Shown here piece after piece: positions 27,037 to 40,300 of a stretch of DNA of 64,000 bases (positions within the stretch are counted from its first letter, which is position 1; each line of letters begins with the position of its first letter). Source of the DNA: Pseudomonas soli. GTDB taxonomy: Bacteria > Pseudomonadota > Gammaproteobacteria > Pseudomonadales > Pseudomonadaceae. Made by a program: the position numbers and the translations under genes. Below the pieces are notes generated by a model. It did no database searches. It saw only the letters and a list, made by a program, of their open reading frames with translations, and was not told where the DNA came from. The stretch is from positions 1-64,000 of the forward strand of contig NZ_FOEQ01000004.1 in NCBI RefSeq assembly GCF_900110655.1. Direction: 5' to 3'.

Positions 27037-28185
27037 ATGTTTAAGCGTACTGTGATCGCCGCCTCCCTGGTGGCTGCTACCCTGGCTTCGGCCCAATCCA
27101 TGGCTGCTGTTGTCGGTGGCGGCGCCACCCTGCCGGAAAACCTCTACAACGGCACCTCGAGCCTGCCGCGCCTGCTGCCGGCCGACTTCAGCTACACCGG
27201 TGTCGGCAGCGGTGGCGGCAAGACGGCGTTCCTGACCAACGCAGCGGCCTCGATCAACCAGCCAGCCGGCACCAACGTCGACTTCGCCGGCAGCGACTCG
27301 GTGCTGAGCGCTTCGGAACTGTCGACCTACAACAGCAGCAAGGCCGCCACCTGGGGCAAGCTGGTGCAGATCCCATCGGTGGGCACCTCCGTTGCCATCC
27401 CCTACAAGAAGTCGGGCGTGACCAACCTGCAACTGACCGGCGCTCAACTGTGCGGCGTGTTCTCCGGCACCACCACCACCTGGGGCCAACTGCTGGGCAC
27501 CGCCGATACCACGCCGATCAAGGTCATCTACCGTTCCGGCAGCAGCGGCACCACCGAGCTGCTGTCGCGCTTCCTGGCTGACTCCTGCCCATCGTCCTTC
27601 GTGGTCAGCAGCACCTTCACCACCGCCAACGTGGGCAGCGAACCGGCCACCTGGCAAGCCGTCGCCGGCAGCGCCGACGTGGTCAACGCGGTCAACGCCA
27701 CCGATGGCACCATCGGCTACGTCAGCCCTGACTATGTCGCCACCAGCAACAACGCCGTGGTCGCCCGCGTCAGCAAGAACGCCATGGCCGCCGGCACCGC
27801 GCCGCTGCCAACCGCCGCCAACGCCCGCACCGCCCTGGGTACCGCTGTCGCCCCGAGCACCGCCGCCGACCGCGCCGACCCAAGCAAGTGGGTGCCGATC
27901 TTCAACGCCGGTGGCGTGGTACCGACTTCGGGCTACCCGATCGTCGGCTACACCAACCTGCTGGTCGGCCAGTGCTACCAGACCGCCGCCGATGCCACCG
28001 CCATCCGCAGCTTCCTGACCGATCTGTACACCGGTGCCAAGGCCGCCACCATCGCCCAGCACTCCTTCGTCAGCCTGCCGGCCGCCTACGCCGCCGAGAT
28101 CAAGAAGGTGTTCCTGGACAACGGCTACAACGAAGGCACCAACATCGCCAACGCTTCGGTCTGCAACGGTATCGGCCGTCTGTAA
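27037..28185 (+). CDS. Secreted DING-family phosphate-binding protein (PstS-like)
   Basis: A 382-residue protein with signal peptide (cleavage after SMAA, about residue 23-24). The mature start AVVGGGATLPENLY is the DING position (normally DINGGGATLP). KTAFLTN, WGKLVQIPSVGTSVAIP, QLCGVFSG and the phosphate loop YRSGSSGTTELLSRFL match the DING branch of PstS. Such proteins bind phosphate tightly, and LapA-like members are secreted by the Hxc type II system, whose genes lie 20 kb away. The ATG at 27037 follows AGGAG. Four cysteines in the mature part could form two disulfides. Confidence 0.9.
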   Translation: MFKRTVIAASLVAATLASAQSMAAVVGGGATLPENLYNGTSSLPRLLPADFSYTGVGSGGGKTAFLTNAAASINQPAGTNVDFAGSDSVLSASELSTYNSSKAATWGKLVQIPSVGTSVAIPYKKSGVTNLQLTGAQLCGVFSGTTTTWGQLLGTADTTPIKVIYRSGSSGTTELLSRFLADSCPSSFVVSSTFTTANVGSEPATWQAVAGSADVVNAVNATDGTIGYVSPDYVATSNNAVVARVSKNAMAAGTAPLPTAANARTALGTAVAPSTAADRADPSKWVPIFNAGGVVPTSGYPIVGYTNLLVGQCYQTAADATAIRSFLTDLYTGAKAATIAQHSFVSLPAAYAAEIKKVFLDNGYNEGTNIANASVCNGIGRL

Positions 28186-28221
28186 GCGTCACGCGAAGCG
28201 CCAGGCCCGCAACGGGCTGAC

Positions 28222-28255
28222 AACCGACGGTGGCCGGCACGGCACCGTCGGTTTT
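28222..28255 (+). terminator. Terminator after the DING gene
   Basis: AACCGACGGTG pairs with CACCGTCGGTT around a GC-rich loop and is followed by TTTTCG. It separates the DING gene from the giant exoprotein gene at 28393. Confidence 0.85.
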
Positions 28256-28392
28256 CGCGTGTGCGCGTACCCCAGGCAGATGAACTTTGCATGACAAAGC
28301 TTCGGTCTGCGGCCAGGCCGACTGCCTTATGGCAAAGCGGCATCACCGCCGCACCGACCTGCCTTCCATGACCCTGCACAAGGAACCCTGCA

Positions 28393-31300
28393 ATGTCGCG
28401 CGGCCAGCACCAGCCAGACCTACCAGCCACCGTCGCCCACCGGCGTCGCCAGCCTGCAGGCCACGCGCCGATGCTGCTCAAGCCCCTGGCCCAGGCCATC
28501 GCGCTGCTGTTGCTGTCAGGCACGGCCCAGGCCGCGCAGCCGTTCAGCTCGGCCTGGTTCGCGGCCAAGGGCGCGGCGCCCGCAGCCGGTGGTGGCGCTG
28601 CAGGTGGCCAAGTGCAGGTGCCCGGCGCGCCGCCACCGCTGGCCCAGCAGCAGCGCCTGCAGCAACGGTTCCAGCGCTCCCTGGGCAACCTCGACAACAC
28701 CGTGGCCGCCATCGCCGCGCAGCAGGCGGCTCAGGCCGCCGGCCGCACCTTGGCGCAGGTGCAGCCGCAGACCGTGCCCAACGGCCTGGGCGAGGGCGGT
28801 CTGAAGGTCGACGAGAACCCGTTGACCAAGGGTTGGCAGAACGCCAAGGCGCCGCAGCAGAGCCAGGTGGGCGGCAAGACCCAGGTGCTGATCGAACAGA
28901 CCGCCGACAAGGCGATTCTCAACTGGGAGACCTTCAACGTCGGCCGCGACACCACGGTCAAGTTCGACCAGCAGGCGCAGTGGGCGGTGCTCAACCGGGT
29001 CAACGACCCGAATGCCCGGCCGAGCCAGATCCACGGCCAGATCGAGGCCCAGGGCACGGTGATGCTGGTCAACCGCAATGGCGTGGTATTCGACGGCAGC
29101 AGCCAGGTCAACGTGCGCAACCTGGTGGCGGCGGCGGCGCAGGTCAGCGACGAGCAGTTCCGCGAACGCGGGCTGTATGTCGACAGCAACGGCAGCCAGG
29201 CCACCTTCACCCAGGCCGGCGGCAAGGTCGTGGTGCAACGTGGCGCGCAACTGCAGACCCGCGCGCCAGCCACCTCCACCGAGGGCGGCGGCTATGTGCT
29301 GCTGTTGGGCAGCGAGGTGAACAACGAAGGCCAGATCATCACACCCCAGGGCCAGGCAACGCTTGCCGCCGGTGACGACTTCTACATCCGCCGGGGCAGG
29401 GGCACCCAGGCCAACGCCTTCTCCACCACCCGTGGCAACGAGGTCGCCAGCAGCCTGAAGCCCGGCAGCAGCAGCGGCAGCGTGGTCAACAACGGACTGA
29501 TCCAGGCGGCAGGCGGTGATATCACCCTGACTGGCCATGCCGTGCGCCAGGATGGCGTGGCCCTTGCCAGCACTGCGGTGGACAGGCGCGGCAGCATCCA
29601 CCTGCTCAACCCGGCCAGCGACACCAGCGGCTCGGTCAGTTTCGGCAAGGGCAGCGTCACCGCCGTGCTGCTCGACGACAGCCAGGCCCTGGACAGCCAG
29701 CGCGAGGCCTCGCGGCAGGGTGTGGATGGGGTCAGCGGCAACAATGCCACGGGCCGCTTCGACAACCTGAGCAAGGTCATCGACCGCCCCGAGCAGTCGC
29801 GGGTGGAGGTGGTCAGCGGCGGCACCGTGCATTTCCAGGAGGGCGCCCTGACCCTGGCCACCGGCGGCCAGGTGGCCGTCAGTGCCGGGCTGCGCAGCCT
29901 GGTGGACGATGGCGCGCGCATCGACGTGGCCGGGGCCCTCGGGGTCAAGGTGGCGATGGAAAGCAATGTCATCAAGATCAATGTGCAGGGCAACGAACAG
30001 CGCGATGCGGCCGGTAACCGTGACAAGGGCGGCCTGATCAACCGCGATGTGTGGGTGGACGTGCGTGAGCTGGTGCATGTCGAGAAGGGCATCAACGGCT
30101 ATGCCAGCGAGCGCTGGTACACCGCCGGTGGCCTGCTCGAGGTGGGCGGTTACCTGGGCACGCGCAACCACAGCGTCGGCGAGTGGATGGCCCAGGGCGG
30201 CACGGTGACCTTTACCGGCCAGGACCTGGTGACTCGCGCCGGTGCCGAGATCAACCTGTCCGGCGGCACCCTGGCGGTGCAGGACGGCTACATCCGCCAG
30301 AGCTGGCTGCGCGGTGAGGACGGCCGCCTTTACGAACTGTCGAAGGCCCCGGGCGACCTGCTCTACACCGGTCTCTACAACGGCTACGAGGCGCACAGCG
30401 CGCGCTGGGACCAGACCCGCACCTTCTACAACCCGCTGATTGCCCCCGGCCAGCGTTACGAGCAGGGTTATACCGTGGGCCGTGACGCCGGCAGCCTGGT
30501 GGTGGCGACCCAGAGCGCGCTGCTCGATGGCCAACTGATCGGCCAGACCTGGCAGGATGAGCGCCAGGTGCAGGCGCCGGTACGCGGGCGCGACGGCTAT
30601 CGCCAGGTACACACTGCCCGGGCCCAGGGCGCGCAACTGGTGATCGGCCAACAGCTGCCCGGCTACCTCAGCGACGCCAAGGAGCTCGGCTTCAGCCTGA
30701 CCCCGGTCATGCAGCAGGTGCTGATACGCCAGGGCGCCGGGGGGCAGAGCGCCGACGTCGGCCTGCAGGCACCGCTGGCTGAGCGGCGCCGTGGCCAGCT
30801 GGCACTCGACAGCGACTGGCTCAACGGATTGGAGCTAGGTGGTTTGAGTGTTGCCGCCCAGCGGCGCATCGAGGTCGATGATGCCGTGCGTCTGGCCGAT
30901 GGCGGCAGCCTGACCCTCTATGCCCCGCAGGTCCAGGTCAATGCCGACCTGACCGCCAGGGGCGGGCAGATGGCCCTGGGCGATGTGTTCCGCCAGCGTG
31001 TTCTCGCCAGCCTGCAGGACCAGGCGCTGGCCACCCCGGCAGGGCTGCGCGCGCAGGTCGGCGTGGGCGCCGGGGTGCGCCTGGATGTCAGCGGTCTGCG
31101 CAGCGAGGGCACGGACTCAGGCGAGCGCGCCTGGCGCAACGGTGGCAGCCTGAGCCTGCGCAGCAGCGGCGATGTGCTGCTGGACAGCGGCAGCGTGATG
31201 GACGTGTCCGGCGGCGTGGTACGCGGCGAAGCCAACCGCCTGCTCGGTGGCAGTGGCGGCAGCCTGACCTTGCACAGCAGCGCGTTGAACAGCGCCGGGA

Positions 31301-34300
31301 CCGGGCGGATGCGCCTCGACGGTGAGCTGCGCGGTTACGGCAGCAGCGGTGCGGGCACCCTGACCGTGGCCGCCGAGCGGGTGAGCGTGGGGGGGAGCGC
31401 GCAGGGCGAGACCGGCGTGCACCTGGCCGAGGACTTCTTCAACCGTGGTTTCGCGCATTACGCCATCACCGGCAACCATGGCCTGAGTGTGGCCGCCGGC
31501 AGCCGTATCGACGTCACCCGGCCGGTGGAGCAGCTCGACGCCAGCCGGCCGCTCGGCGATCCGGCGCTGATCGTGTTGGCGCCGCCGTTGGCGCAGAACG
31601 CGGTGGCCGGCAAGCTGGAGCCGCGCGCCGGCGCGAGCCTGGCCTTGGCGGCGGGTGATAGCCGCTTCGACCAGGCGAGCCGTGAAGCGGCGGTGCTCGA
31701 GGTCGGGCGCGGCGCGACGATCAGCGTCGACCCCTTGCAGTCCATCAGCCTGACCAGCACCGCGCAGTTGAGCCTGAACGGTACCCTCAATGCCTGGGGC
31801 GGCAGTGTCAGCCTGCTGCAGCAATGGTTGCCGACCATGGACTCCGGGGTGACGGAAGGGGCGCACCAACGCTCGATCCGCCTGGGTGACCAAGCCCTGA
31901 TCGATGTGTCCGGGCGGGCGTTCAGCGCCCTGGATGCGCAAGGTCGCCGTTATGGGCGGGTCGACGCTGGCGGCAGCATCGTCATCGGCGGGCAGATCGA
32001 CCATGACCAAGGTACCAGCAACGGCGCCTACCTGTTCCTGGACATGGCCGAGGGCGCTCGCCTGCGCGCCGATGGTGCCCAGGCCACGCTGGATATCCGT
32101 GGCCAGGGGCCGCTGGCCATGGCCAGCAACGGCGGGCGCATCAGCCTGGCGTCGAGCCACGGGCTGCGCCTGAACGGCAGCTTCAGCGCTGCTTCCGGTG
32201 GCCTTGGCGCCGCAGGCGGCAGCCTGGAGGTGGCGCTGGATAGTGGTCTCTACCTCAACGGTAGCCTGGTCGACGGAGTCAAGGCTCCCCGCGAGCTGGT
32301 CCTTGCCCAGGGCGCGGCCAACGTCGAGGACGGCCCGCTGCGCTATGGCCAGGGACGGCTCGACGTCGCCAGGATCAACGCAGGGGGCTTCGACAGCCTC
32401 TCGCTGCTCAGCGACGGCGTGGTGGCGTTCGACGGCGACCTCGACCTGCGCATGGCCCGCGGCCTGCAGCTGTACACCGGCTCGCTGGTGCTGGCCCAAG
32501 GGAGCGCCGGCGACGCCCGCGTCCACCTGCAGGCGCCCTATGTGCGGCTTGCCGGCAGTAACCATCGCAGCGCCGACCAGGCGACCCGGCCGACCCTCAA
32601 GGGTGGGCTGTCCACGCAAGGCAGCGCGGCGCTGTTGCAGGTCGACGCCCACCTGCTGGACCTGCGTGACGCCGTGACCCTAGGCGCCCATGGCAGCCTG
32701 GCGCTGGCCGCCGGTGGCGTATTGGACTTCGACCGCCGTGGTTTTGCCCTTGGCAGCCTGCGCAGCCAGGGCGACCTGCGGGTACTGGCCAAGGTCGGCG
32801 AAGGCACCGACAGGACCTTGCTGCGCAGCAATGCCGACCTGGAACTGCTCGCTGCGCAGATCTACCCGACCACCGGCGCCTTCGGCCAGATCGAGACGGG
32901 CAGCGACGCCACCTTGCGCATCGGCAGGGCCGGGCAAGGCACACCCGACCAGCCGTTCTCGGTGTTCGGCCGGCTGGCGCTGGTCGCCGGCAGGGTCGAG
33001 CAGGGCGGTGTGCTGCGCGCGCCCCTGGGCGGGTTGTCGCTGGGGCAGGAAACGGGGGGCACCAAGTCCGTCACCCTGCTGCCGGGCAGCATCACCTCGG
33101 TCAGCGCGGCAGGGCTGGTCATGCCCTACGGCGGGACGGTGGATGGCCTGAGCTACCTGTTCGCAGGCCAGGCGGTGAAGCTGCTGGGCGCGGCGGGTGA
33201 CAGCCTGTATGGGGTATCGCTCAACGGCAAGTCCATCGACATCCGCCAGGACGCGCTGATCGACCTGTCCGGAGGCGGCACGTTGACCGGCGCCGGCTTC
33301 GTCTCCGGGCGTGGCGGCTCCACCGACGCCCGCTACCACCCGCTGATGCAACTCGATGGCGAGGGCCGCCTGGTCCTGCCCACGCTGGGCAGCAACCCGG
33401 TCTACGCCATTGTGCCGAGCTTCACCGGCCCTTATGCGCCGGTGACCGGCGAGGCCGGCGTGACGGCGCCGGGGATCGGCCAGCAGATCACCCTGGATGG
33501 CAGCGTTCCAGGCCTGGCGGCGGGCACCTACACCTTGCTGCCGGCCAGCTTTGCGCTGCTGCCGGGGGCGTTCAGGGTCGAGCTCAATGGCCTGGCCATG
33601 GCCGGGGGCAGCGCTGCCAGCCTGGCGATGCGCAACGGCTCCTGGACTACCACGGGCAGCCTGTCGGTGGCCAACACCGGTATCCGCCAGCCGCTGTCGA
33701 GCCAGGTGATCCTGACCTCGGGCGACGTGCTGCGGCGCTATTCGCAGTACAACGAAACCTCCTACGCTGCGTTCGCCCGTGCCGATGCCGTGGCCAAAGG
33801 CGTGCCGCGCGCGGCGATCGAGGCCGATGGCAAGTGGCTGAACCTGCGGGTGCAGGGCAACAACGAGGCCGGCAGTACCTTGCGCGTCGCTGGTCGGGTG
33901 AACTTCGCCGCCGCCGAAGGCGGTCATGCCGGCAGCGCGGCGGTGTTCGGCGCCCGTGGTCTTGAAGTGGTGGCCGATGGTGGCGCCGGCCGGGTCAGTG
34001 GCGAGAACATCGCGGTGTTGTCGGCCCGCGAGCTCAATGCCCTGCAGGCACCCCGGCTGACCTTGGGCGGCCGCGCCAATGTGCTCTACGGCCAGGGCGG
34101 CAACCAGATGACCTTCCTCGAAGGCACCAGTGATATCTGGTTGCGTTCGGGGGCGGTGCTGCAGGCCGGTGAAGTGTTCCTGACCAACAACGACCCGCGT
34201 GGTGGCATCGTCGTCGAGCAGGGGGCCGGGATCGTCACCCTTGGCCGAGGCGCGATGCCGTTCGATGCCAATGACGGCTACTTCATCAACAGCAACGGCC

Positions 34301-37300
34301 GTGCCTTGCTGGCGGTGTCCAATGGGCGGCTGGATGTGGTGTCGTCGCAGTTCACCAGCAGCTGGTCGCCGGGCTCCATCCTGATTGGCGGTTGCAGCGC
34401 CGGCGGTTGCCAGGGCACCACCCGGCTGTATTCGGACGGCTCGTTGTTCGCCGCCACCGACAAGACCTTCAGCCTCGATGACGGGGTGGCCTTCGGGACC
34501 CGGCACCTGGGCCTGGCGGTCGGGCGGATCAACGTCGGCAGTGCCGACGCGCTGGCTCGCGCCCTGGCGGACGGCGTGCTGGGCCAGGGCCTGACTCTCA
34601 ACCAGCAGGTGCTCGACCGCCTGCTGCAGGGCAGCCCGGCCGAGGCTGTACCGGCACTGGAGACCCTGACCCTGGCGGCGTCCGACTCGCTGAACTTCTT
34701 CGGCACCACGGCGCTCGACACCTACGACCCGGTCACCGGCAAGAACCGCCTGCAGGCGCTGGTGCTCGGCGTGCCGGCCATCTATGGCCATGGCCAGGCC
34801 GGCGACCGGGCGACCATTCGCACCGAACGGCTGATCTGGAGCGGCACGCGCAACGCCGCGGGAGCGCCGATCGCGGGCGGGGCCGGCAGTGGCGATGGCC
34901 TGCTGGCAATCCGTGTCAAGGACCTGGAGTTCGGTTACGGCACCAACAGCCAGCCCGATGGCAGCGCCGACATGGCGCGCCAGACCCTGGGCTTCAGCCG
35001 CGTGGAACTGCACGCCAGCCATCAGGTGAGCGCCAACCACAAGGGCAGCCTGCTTGTCCACCACCGCCGTGGCGACTACCAGGCCAACGGCAGCTTCGCC
35101 TATAGCGGTGGTGACCTGCTGGTGGACACACCGCTGTGGACCGGCAGCGCCGGCTCGCTCAATCGTATCGAGGCCGGTGGCACCCTGCGCGTGCAGGGCG
35201 GCGGTGGCTTGCTTGCCAGCGGCCGTCAGGCCCTGGGTGCCGAGCTGAGCCTGAAGGCGCGGCAACTGCTGGTCGATGGCACCTTCAGCCTGCCCAGCGG
35301 CCGCCTGACCCTGCAGGCGCTGGACGACCTGCGCCTGGGCGACGCCGCGCGGCTGGACCTGGCCGGGCGTACCTTGACCCTCAATGACGTGACCCAGCAC
35401 AGCTGGGGCGGCGAGCTGGTGCTGGGCAGCCAGTTCGGCAATATTCACCAGGCCGCTGGCGCGTTGATCGATCTCAGTGCCCGCGGCAACCGCGCCGGGC
35501 GCCTGACGGCCATCGCCCTGGGCGAGCAGGGCGGGCGCATCGAGCTGCTCGGCCAGATCCTCGGCGCGGCCAGTGGCCGTTACGACGCTGCTGGCACGCA
35601 GGTCCCGTACGCGGGCGGGGTGGTCGATATCCGCGCCCGGCAGCTGGACGACTTTGCCGGCCTCAACCAGCGCCTGAACCGCGACCAGGTGTTCGGTGCG
35701 CGCAGCTTCCAGATCAAGCACGGCGACCTGGTGATCGGCGATGAGCTCAAGGCCCAGCAGATCAACGTGTCGCTGGACAACGGGCAGCTCACGGTCAACG
35801 GCCACGTCGATGCCAGCGGCGAGCAGGTCGGCAGCATCCGCCTGGCCGCCAATCGAGGCCTGACCCTGGGCGCCGGAGCCTTGCTTGACGCCCATGGCAG
35901 TGTGCTGCGGGTCGACAGCTACGGCGCGATCATCGATGCGCCGAACCGTGCCGTGGTCGAGCTCAACAGCGGCCAGGGCCAGTTGACCCTGGCCAGCGGC
36001 GCACGCATCGACCTGCGCCACGGCATCGCCTCCGGGCAGGGCGATGGCCGCCAGCGCGGCACCCTGGAGCTGATCGCCCCACGCCTGGGCGGCGATACGG
36101 CGGGCGACATCGCCATCGACGTGCGTGGTCCGGTGGACATTCTCGGCGCGCGCTCCATCGCCGTGATCGGCAACCAGCGCTACACCGACGCGGCGCCGGG
36201 CGGCACCTCGGCCAGTGGCCGGCCGATCCAGGTCATCGACCAGGACTACTTGACCCGCAAGCACGACCTGAGTGTGCTGTTCATCGACAACCTGCTGCGC
36301 AACCGCGAGCTGCTCGACGTGCGCCTGGCCGGGCTGAACAATGCCCGCTACGCCCAGGCCCTGCACCTGCGCCCGGGTGTGGAGATCGCCACGGTCGATG
36401 CCGGCACCGACCTGGTGGTGCAGGGTGACCTGGACCTGTCCGGCCACCGCTACGCCAGCCTCAACCCGCTGACGCCGAAGACTGGCGTTTACGGTTCGGG
36501 CGAGGTAGGCAACCTGGTGCTGCGCGCCGGCGGCAACCTGGAGGTGTATGGCAGCATCAGTGACGGCTTCATGCCGCTGGACCTGGCCAGCGACGAAGCG
36601 CGCATGGACGGCAAGGGCTGGTTGCTGCTGCCCGGCAAGCAGCCGTTCGACAGCGACCTGGTGATCCCGCGCAGCGGCGTGGAGCTTGCCGAGGGCACGC
36701 AGTTCCCCGAAGGCAGCCTGCTCAACTTCGACCTGCCGTTCGCCGCCACCACCTTGCCGGCCAACCTGCGCCTGCCCAGCGCCATGAGCCTGTCGGCGCC
36801 GCTGACCCTGCCCGCGGGCACGGTACTCGAGGCCGCGGTACGTGACGCTGGCGGCAACTTGTTGTACGCCGCCGGCACGCTGCTGCGCGAGGCGGTCACC
36901 CTGGGTTCGGGCACGCACCTGGACGCCGGCAGCCGCCTGCCAGTCAGCGTGGCTGTGCAGGGTGGTATCTGGAGCAAGGGCATTGCCCTGCCCAGTGGTG
37001 GCCTCACCCAAGGCAGCGCGCTTACCCTGGCCGTGGGCTCGCGGCTGCCGGCGGGCACCGATGTCAAGCTCGCCGCAGGGGTCGACCTGATCGAGCTGCG
37101 CCCCGCAAGCAATGGCCAGCAGGGGCGTAACTGGGCGCTGGCGCAGATGTTGCCGGCAGGCTCGCAGTCGTGGTCGATGCGCCTGGTGGCCGGCGCCGAC
37201 CTGGACGCCGCCGACAGCCGCATCACGCGTCCCGACATCGATGCCGGCGTGCTGCGCCTGGCCGACCTGCACTACATCGCGCAGCAGAAGCGCAGCGGGG

Positions 37301-40300
37301 GCGGGGCTGGCGGTACCGGCATGGTCTGGGGGCCGGACAACACCTACGGCATGGAACCCGGTACCCCGGTCGCCCCCGAGGACCTGGCGCTGTGCGACAT
37401 CGCCGGTTGGTGCGAGCCGGCGGTGAAGAGCATCAAGGTGTGGGGCCCCGACAACACCTACGGCATGGAACCGGGCACGCCGGTGGCGCCCGAGGACCTG
37501 GTGTTGTGCGACATTGCCGGCTGGTGCGTGGACCAGGCGCTGGGGGGCAAGAAAATCTGGGTCTGGGGGCCGGACAACACCTATGGCATGGAGCCCGGCA
37601 CCCCGGTGGCCGACGCCGACATGGAGCTGTGCTCGATCCCTGGCTGGTGCGTGGAGATCGACGCGCCGACCGAGCCCGAGCGTATCGAGGTCACGCCGCA
37701 GACCCTGATGTTCAGCGTGTTGCGCACGGGTACCGGCGACCTTGACCTGCTCAGCGCCGGTGACTGGCGCATGGACTCGCTGTTCGGCGTCTACACCGCC
37801 GGCACCCAGGCGCCGTCGCTGTGGCGCGACGGCGTCGATCCGCATCAGCTGGCCCGTGGCCGGCTGGCCGATGGCAGCTTGCTCGGCAGCGCCGGCGCGC
37901 CCTATGAGGCGTTGACCGAAAGCCTGTACCGCGCCTGGTATCCGGAGCAGGGCGGCAACCTGCGGATCACGGCCGGGGGTGATCTTACCGGCAACCTGGT
38001 GGCGAGCAAGACCGGCGGCGCCCTCTCCAGGCCGCAAGTAGCATCGGCCGCGGTGGGCAACTGGCTGTGGCGCCAGGGCCAGACCAGTGCCGATACCCCG
38101 GCGGCGTGGTGGGTCAACTTCGGTACCTTCGCCCAGCAGCCCCAGGCCTCGGTGGCCGAACCTTGGCTGGTGGGCTTCACCGGCATCGGCACCCTGGGTG
38201 GTGGCAACCTGGACGTCGGCGTGGGTGGCTCGGCCGGCCTGTTGCAGGCCAGCAACACCGCGGGCGTCGAGGCCGAGCGCAGCCAGGGCCTGAACCTGGT
38301 GGTCGGCGGCAGCGGCCGGATCGCCGAGGATGGTCGCCTGGTGCAGACCGGCGGCGGCGACCTGAACCTGCGGGTGGCCGGTGGCATCAACCCGGCGTCC
38401 GCGGCCCTGGAGATGGCGCGGGTCACCCCCGACCTGGGCGGCACGCTGGTCAACCTTCGCGGTGCCCTGAATGTCCAGGCGGGCAGCGTCGGGGTGGTCA
38501 GGCAGGTGTATGGCAGCAGCTTTGCCTTCAATGACAGCAGCGAGTCGCGCGCCTACGACCCGTATACCTCGACCAAGGCCGCGGCACTGGGTGGCCTGAC
38601 GCTCATGCCCGGCGATGCCGCGGTGCGCCTGGACAGCCGCGGCGACCTGGTGGTGCAGGGTGTCGGTGACCCGGGCCGGGTGCCGCAGTTCAACATGACC
38701 GGCTTCCTCGGCGACAACGGTGTGCGCTACACCGGGCAGGGCAACAGCTGGTTCTCGTTGTGGCGCGAAACCACCGCCGTGGACATGCTCGCCCTGGGCG
38801 GCAATGTCACGCCGGTGAGCTTCGATGAGCTGCGTCCGGGCCGCAACCTGCCGCTCTACGGTGGCCGTCTGTTCTACCCGACGGCGCTGCGGGTGACGGC
38901 GGCCAACGGCAGCCTGTACTACGGCGGTTCGGCCAGCGAGCGCGGCATCGCCACCTCCGCCTATTCGCTGATGACCGCGCCCTCGGCGCGCAGCGACCTG
39001 CAACTGATCGCGGGTGAGTCGATCTATGCCGGCGGCTATGTGATCAGCCAGGCGGGCACCGACACCTCGGCCATCGCCACGCCGCAACGGCCGGCAATGC
39101 TTGGCCAGGACTTCTCGTACGTGTACCGGGCCAGCAACCTGAGCGCGGATATCGCCGCGAGCCTGGATGCGTCGCCGCTGTTCACCTATGGCCTGAACAC
39201 CTACAAGGCCGGATCGCGGCCGCAGTCACCGGCGCGCTTCTATGCCCTGGCCGGGGATATCGTCGGCTTGAACAGCGGCGAGATCATCGAGTACCAGCAG
39301 ACCGGGCTCAAGCTGTACCAGGGCGCGGGGCCGGTGCGGGTGATGGCGGGGCGCGACATCGTCAACGCCGGCAAGGCGCTGGGTGTCGAGCGCTTCGGCG
39401 CGCCAGGCATGGTGGCGGGGGACCAAGGCAACGTCTATTCCTCGGGCAACCTGGTCATCCATGGCGATGCTCTGGATGTCTCGCTGATCAGTGCCGGGCG
39501 CGACATTCGCCTGAGCACCTTCAATGTCGCCGGCCCTGGCCTGCTGGAAGTGGTCGCCGGGCGCAACCTGTTCCAGTCCGGCCAGGGCGTGGGCTCGGCT
39601 TATCAGGAGGCGGCGATCAACAGTGTCGGTCGGGTCGATGGCAGCGGTGGCGGTAACGACGGCGCGGCCATCGCCATCGTTGTCGGCGCCGGCAAGACCG
39701 GGCCGAACTATACCCGCCTGCTCGGGCGTTACCTGGGCACGGAGCAGACCCCGACGGACCAGCCGTTCAAGGTCTACGACCAGGAGCTGCAGGCCTGGCT
39801 GCGCGAACGCTTCGGCTTCATCGGCGACAACGCCGCAAGCCGTGCCTATTTCGCCGCCTTGCCCGCCGAGCAGCAGCGCATCTTTGCCCGGCAGGTCTAC
39901 TTCAGCGAGCTGCGTGAAGGCGGGCGCGAGTACAACGACGTCAACGGCCCGCGTACCGGCAGCTACCTGCGCGGTCGCCAGGCGATCGCCGCGTTGTTCC
40001 CCGACAAGGACGTGGCTGGCAATTCGATCCGCTACGACGGCAGCGCCACCTTCTATGGCGGCGCGGGTATCCACACCGATTTCGGCGGTGGCATCCAGGT
40101 GCTGACCCCGGGTGGCCAGCAGGTGTTCGGCATCGAGGGCGAAGCGCCGCCGTCCACCGCCGGGGTGATCACCCAGGGCAGCGGCGATATCCAGCTGTAC
40201 TCGCAGGGCAGTATCCTGCTCGGCCAGAGCCGGATCATGACCACCTTCGGCGGCTCGATCCTCGGCTGGTCGGCCCAGGGCGACATCAACGCCGGTCGCG

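Noticed and set aside
37327..37650. CRISPR-like array
   Set aside because: The three spaced repeats are in-frame protein repeats with synonymous changes and irregular spacing; no cas genes are near.
32680..39087. 2135-residue open frame antisense to the giant exoprotein
   Set aside because: It is a GC-bias mirror of the real gene; His/Gln/Ala/Arg-rich translation with no domain, and the sense frame has a clear TPS domain and signal peptide.
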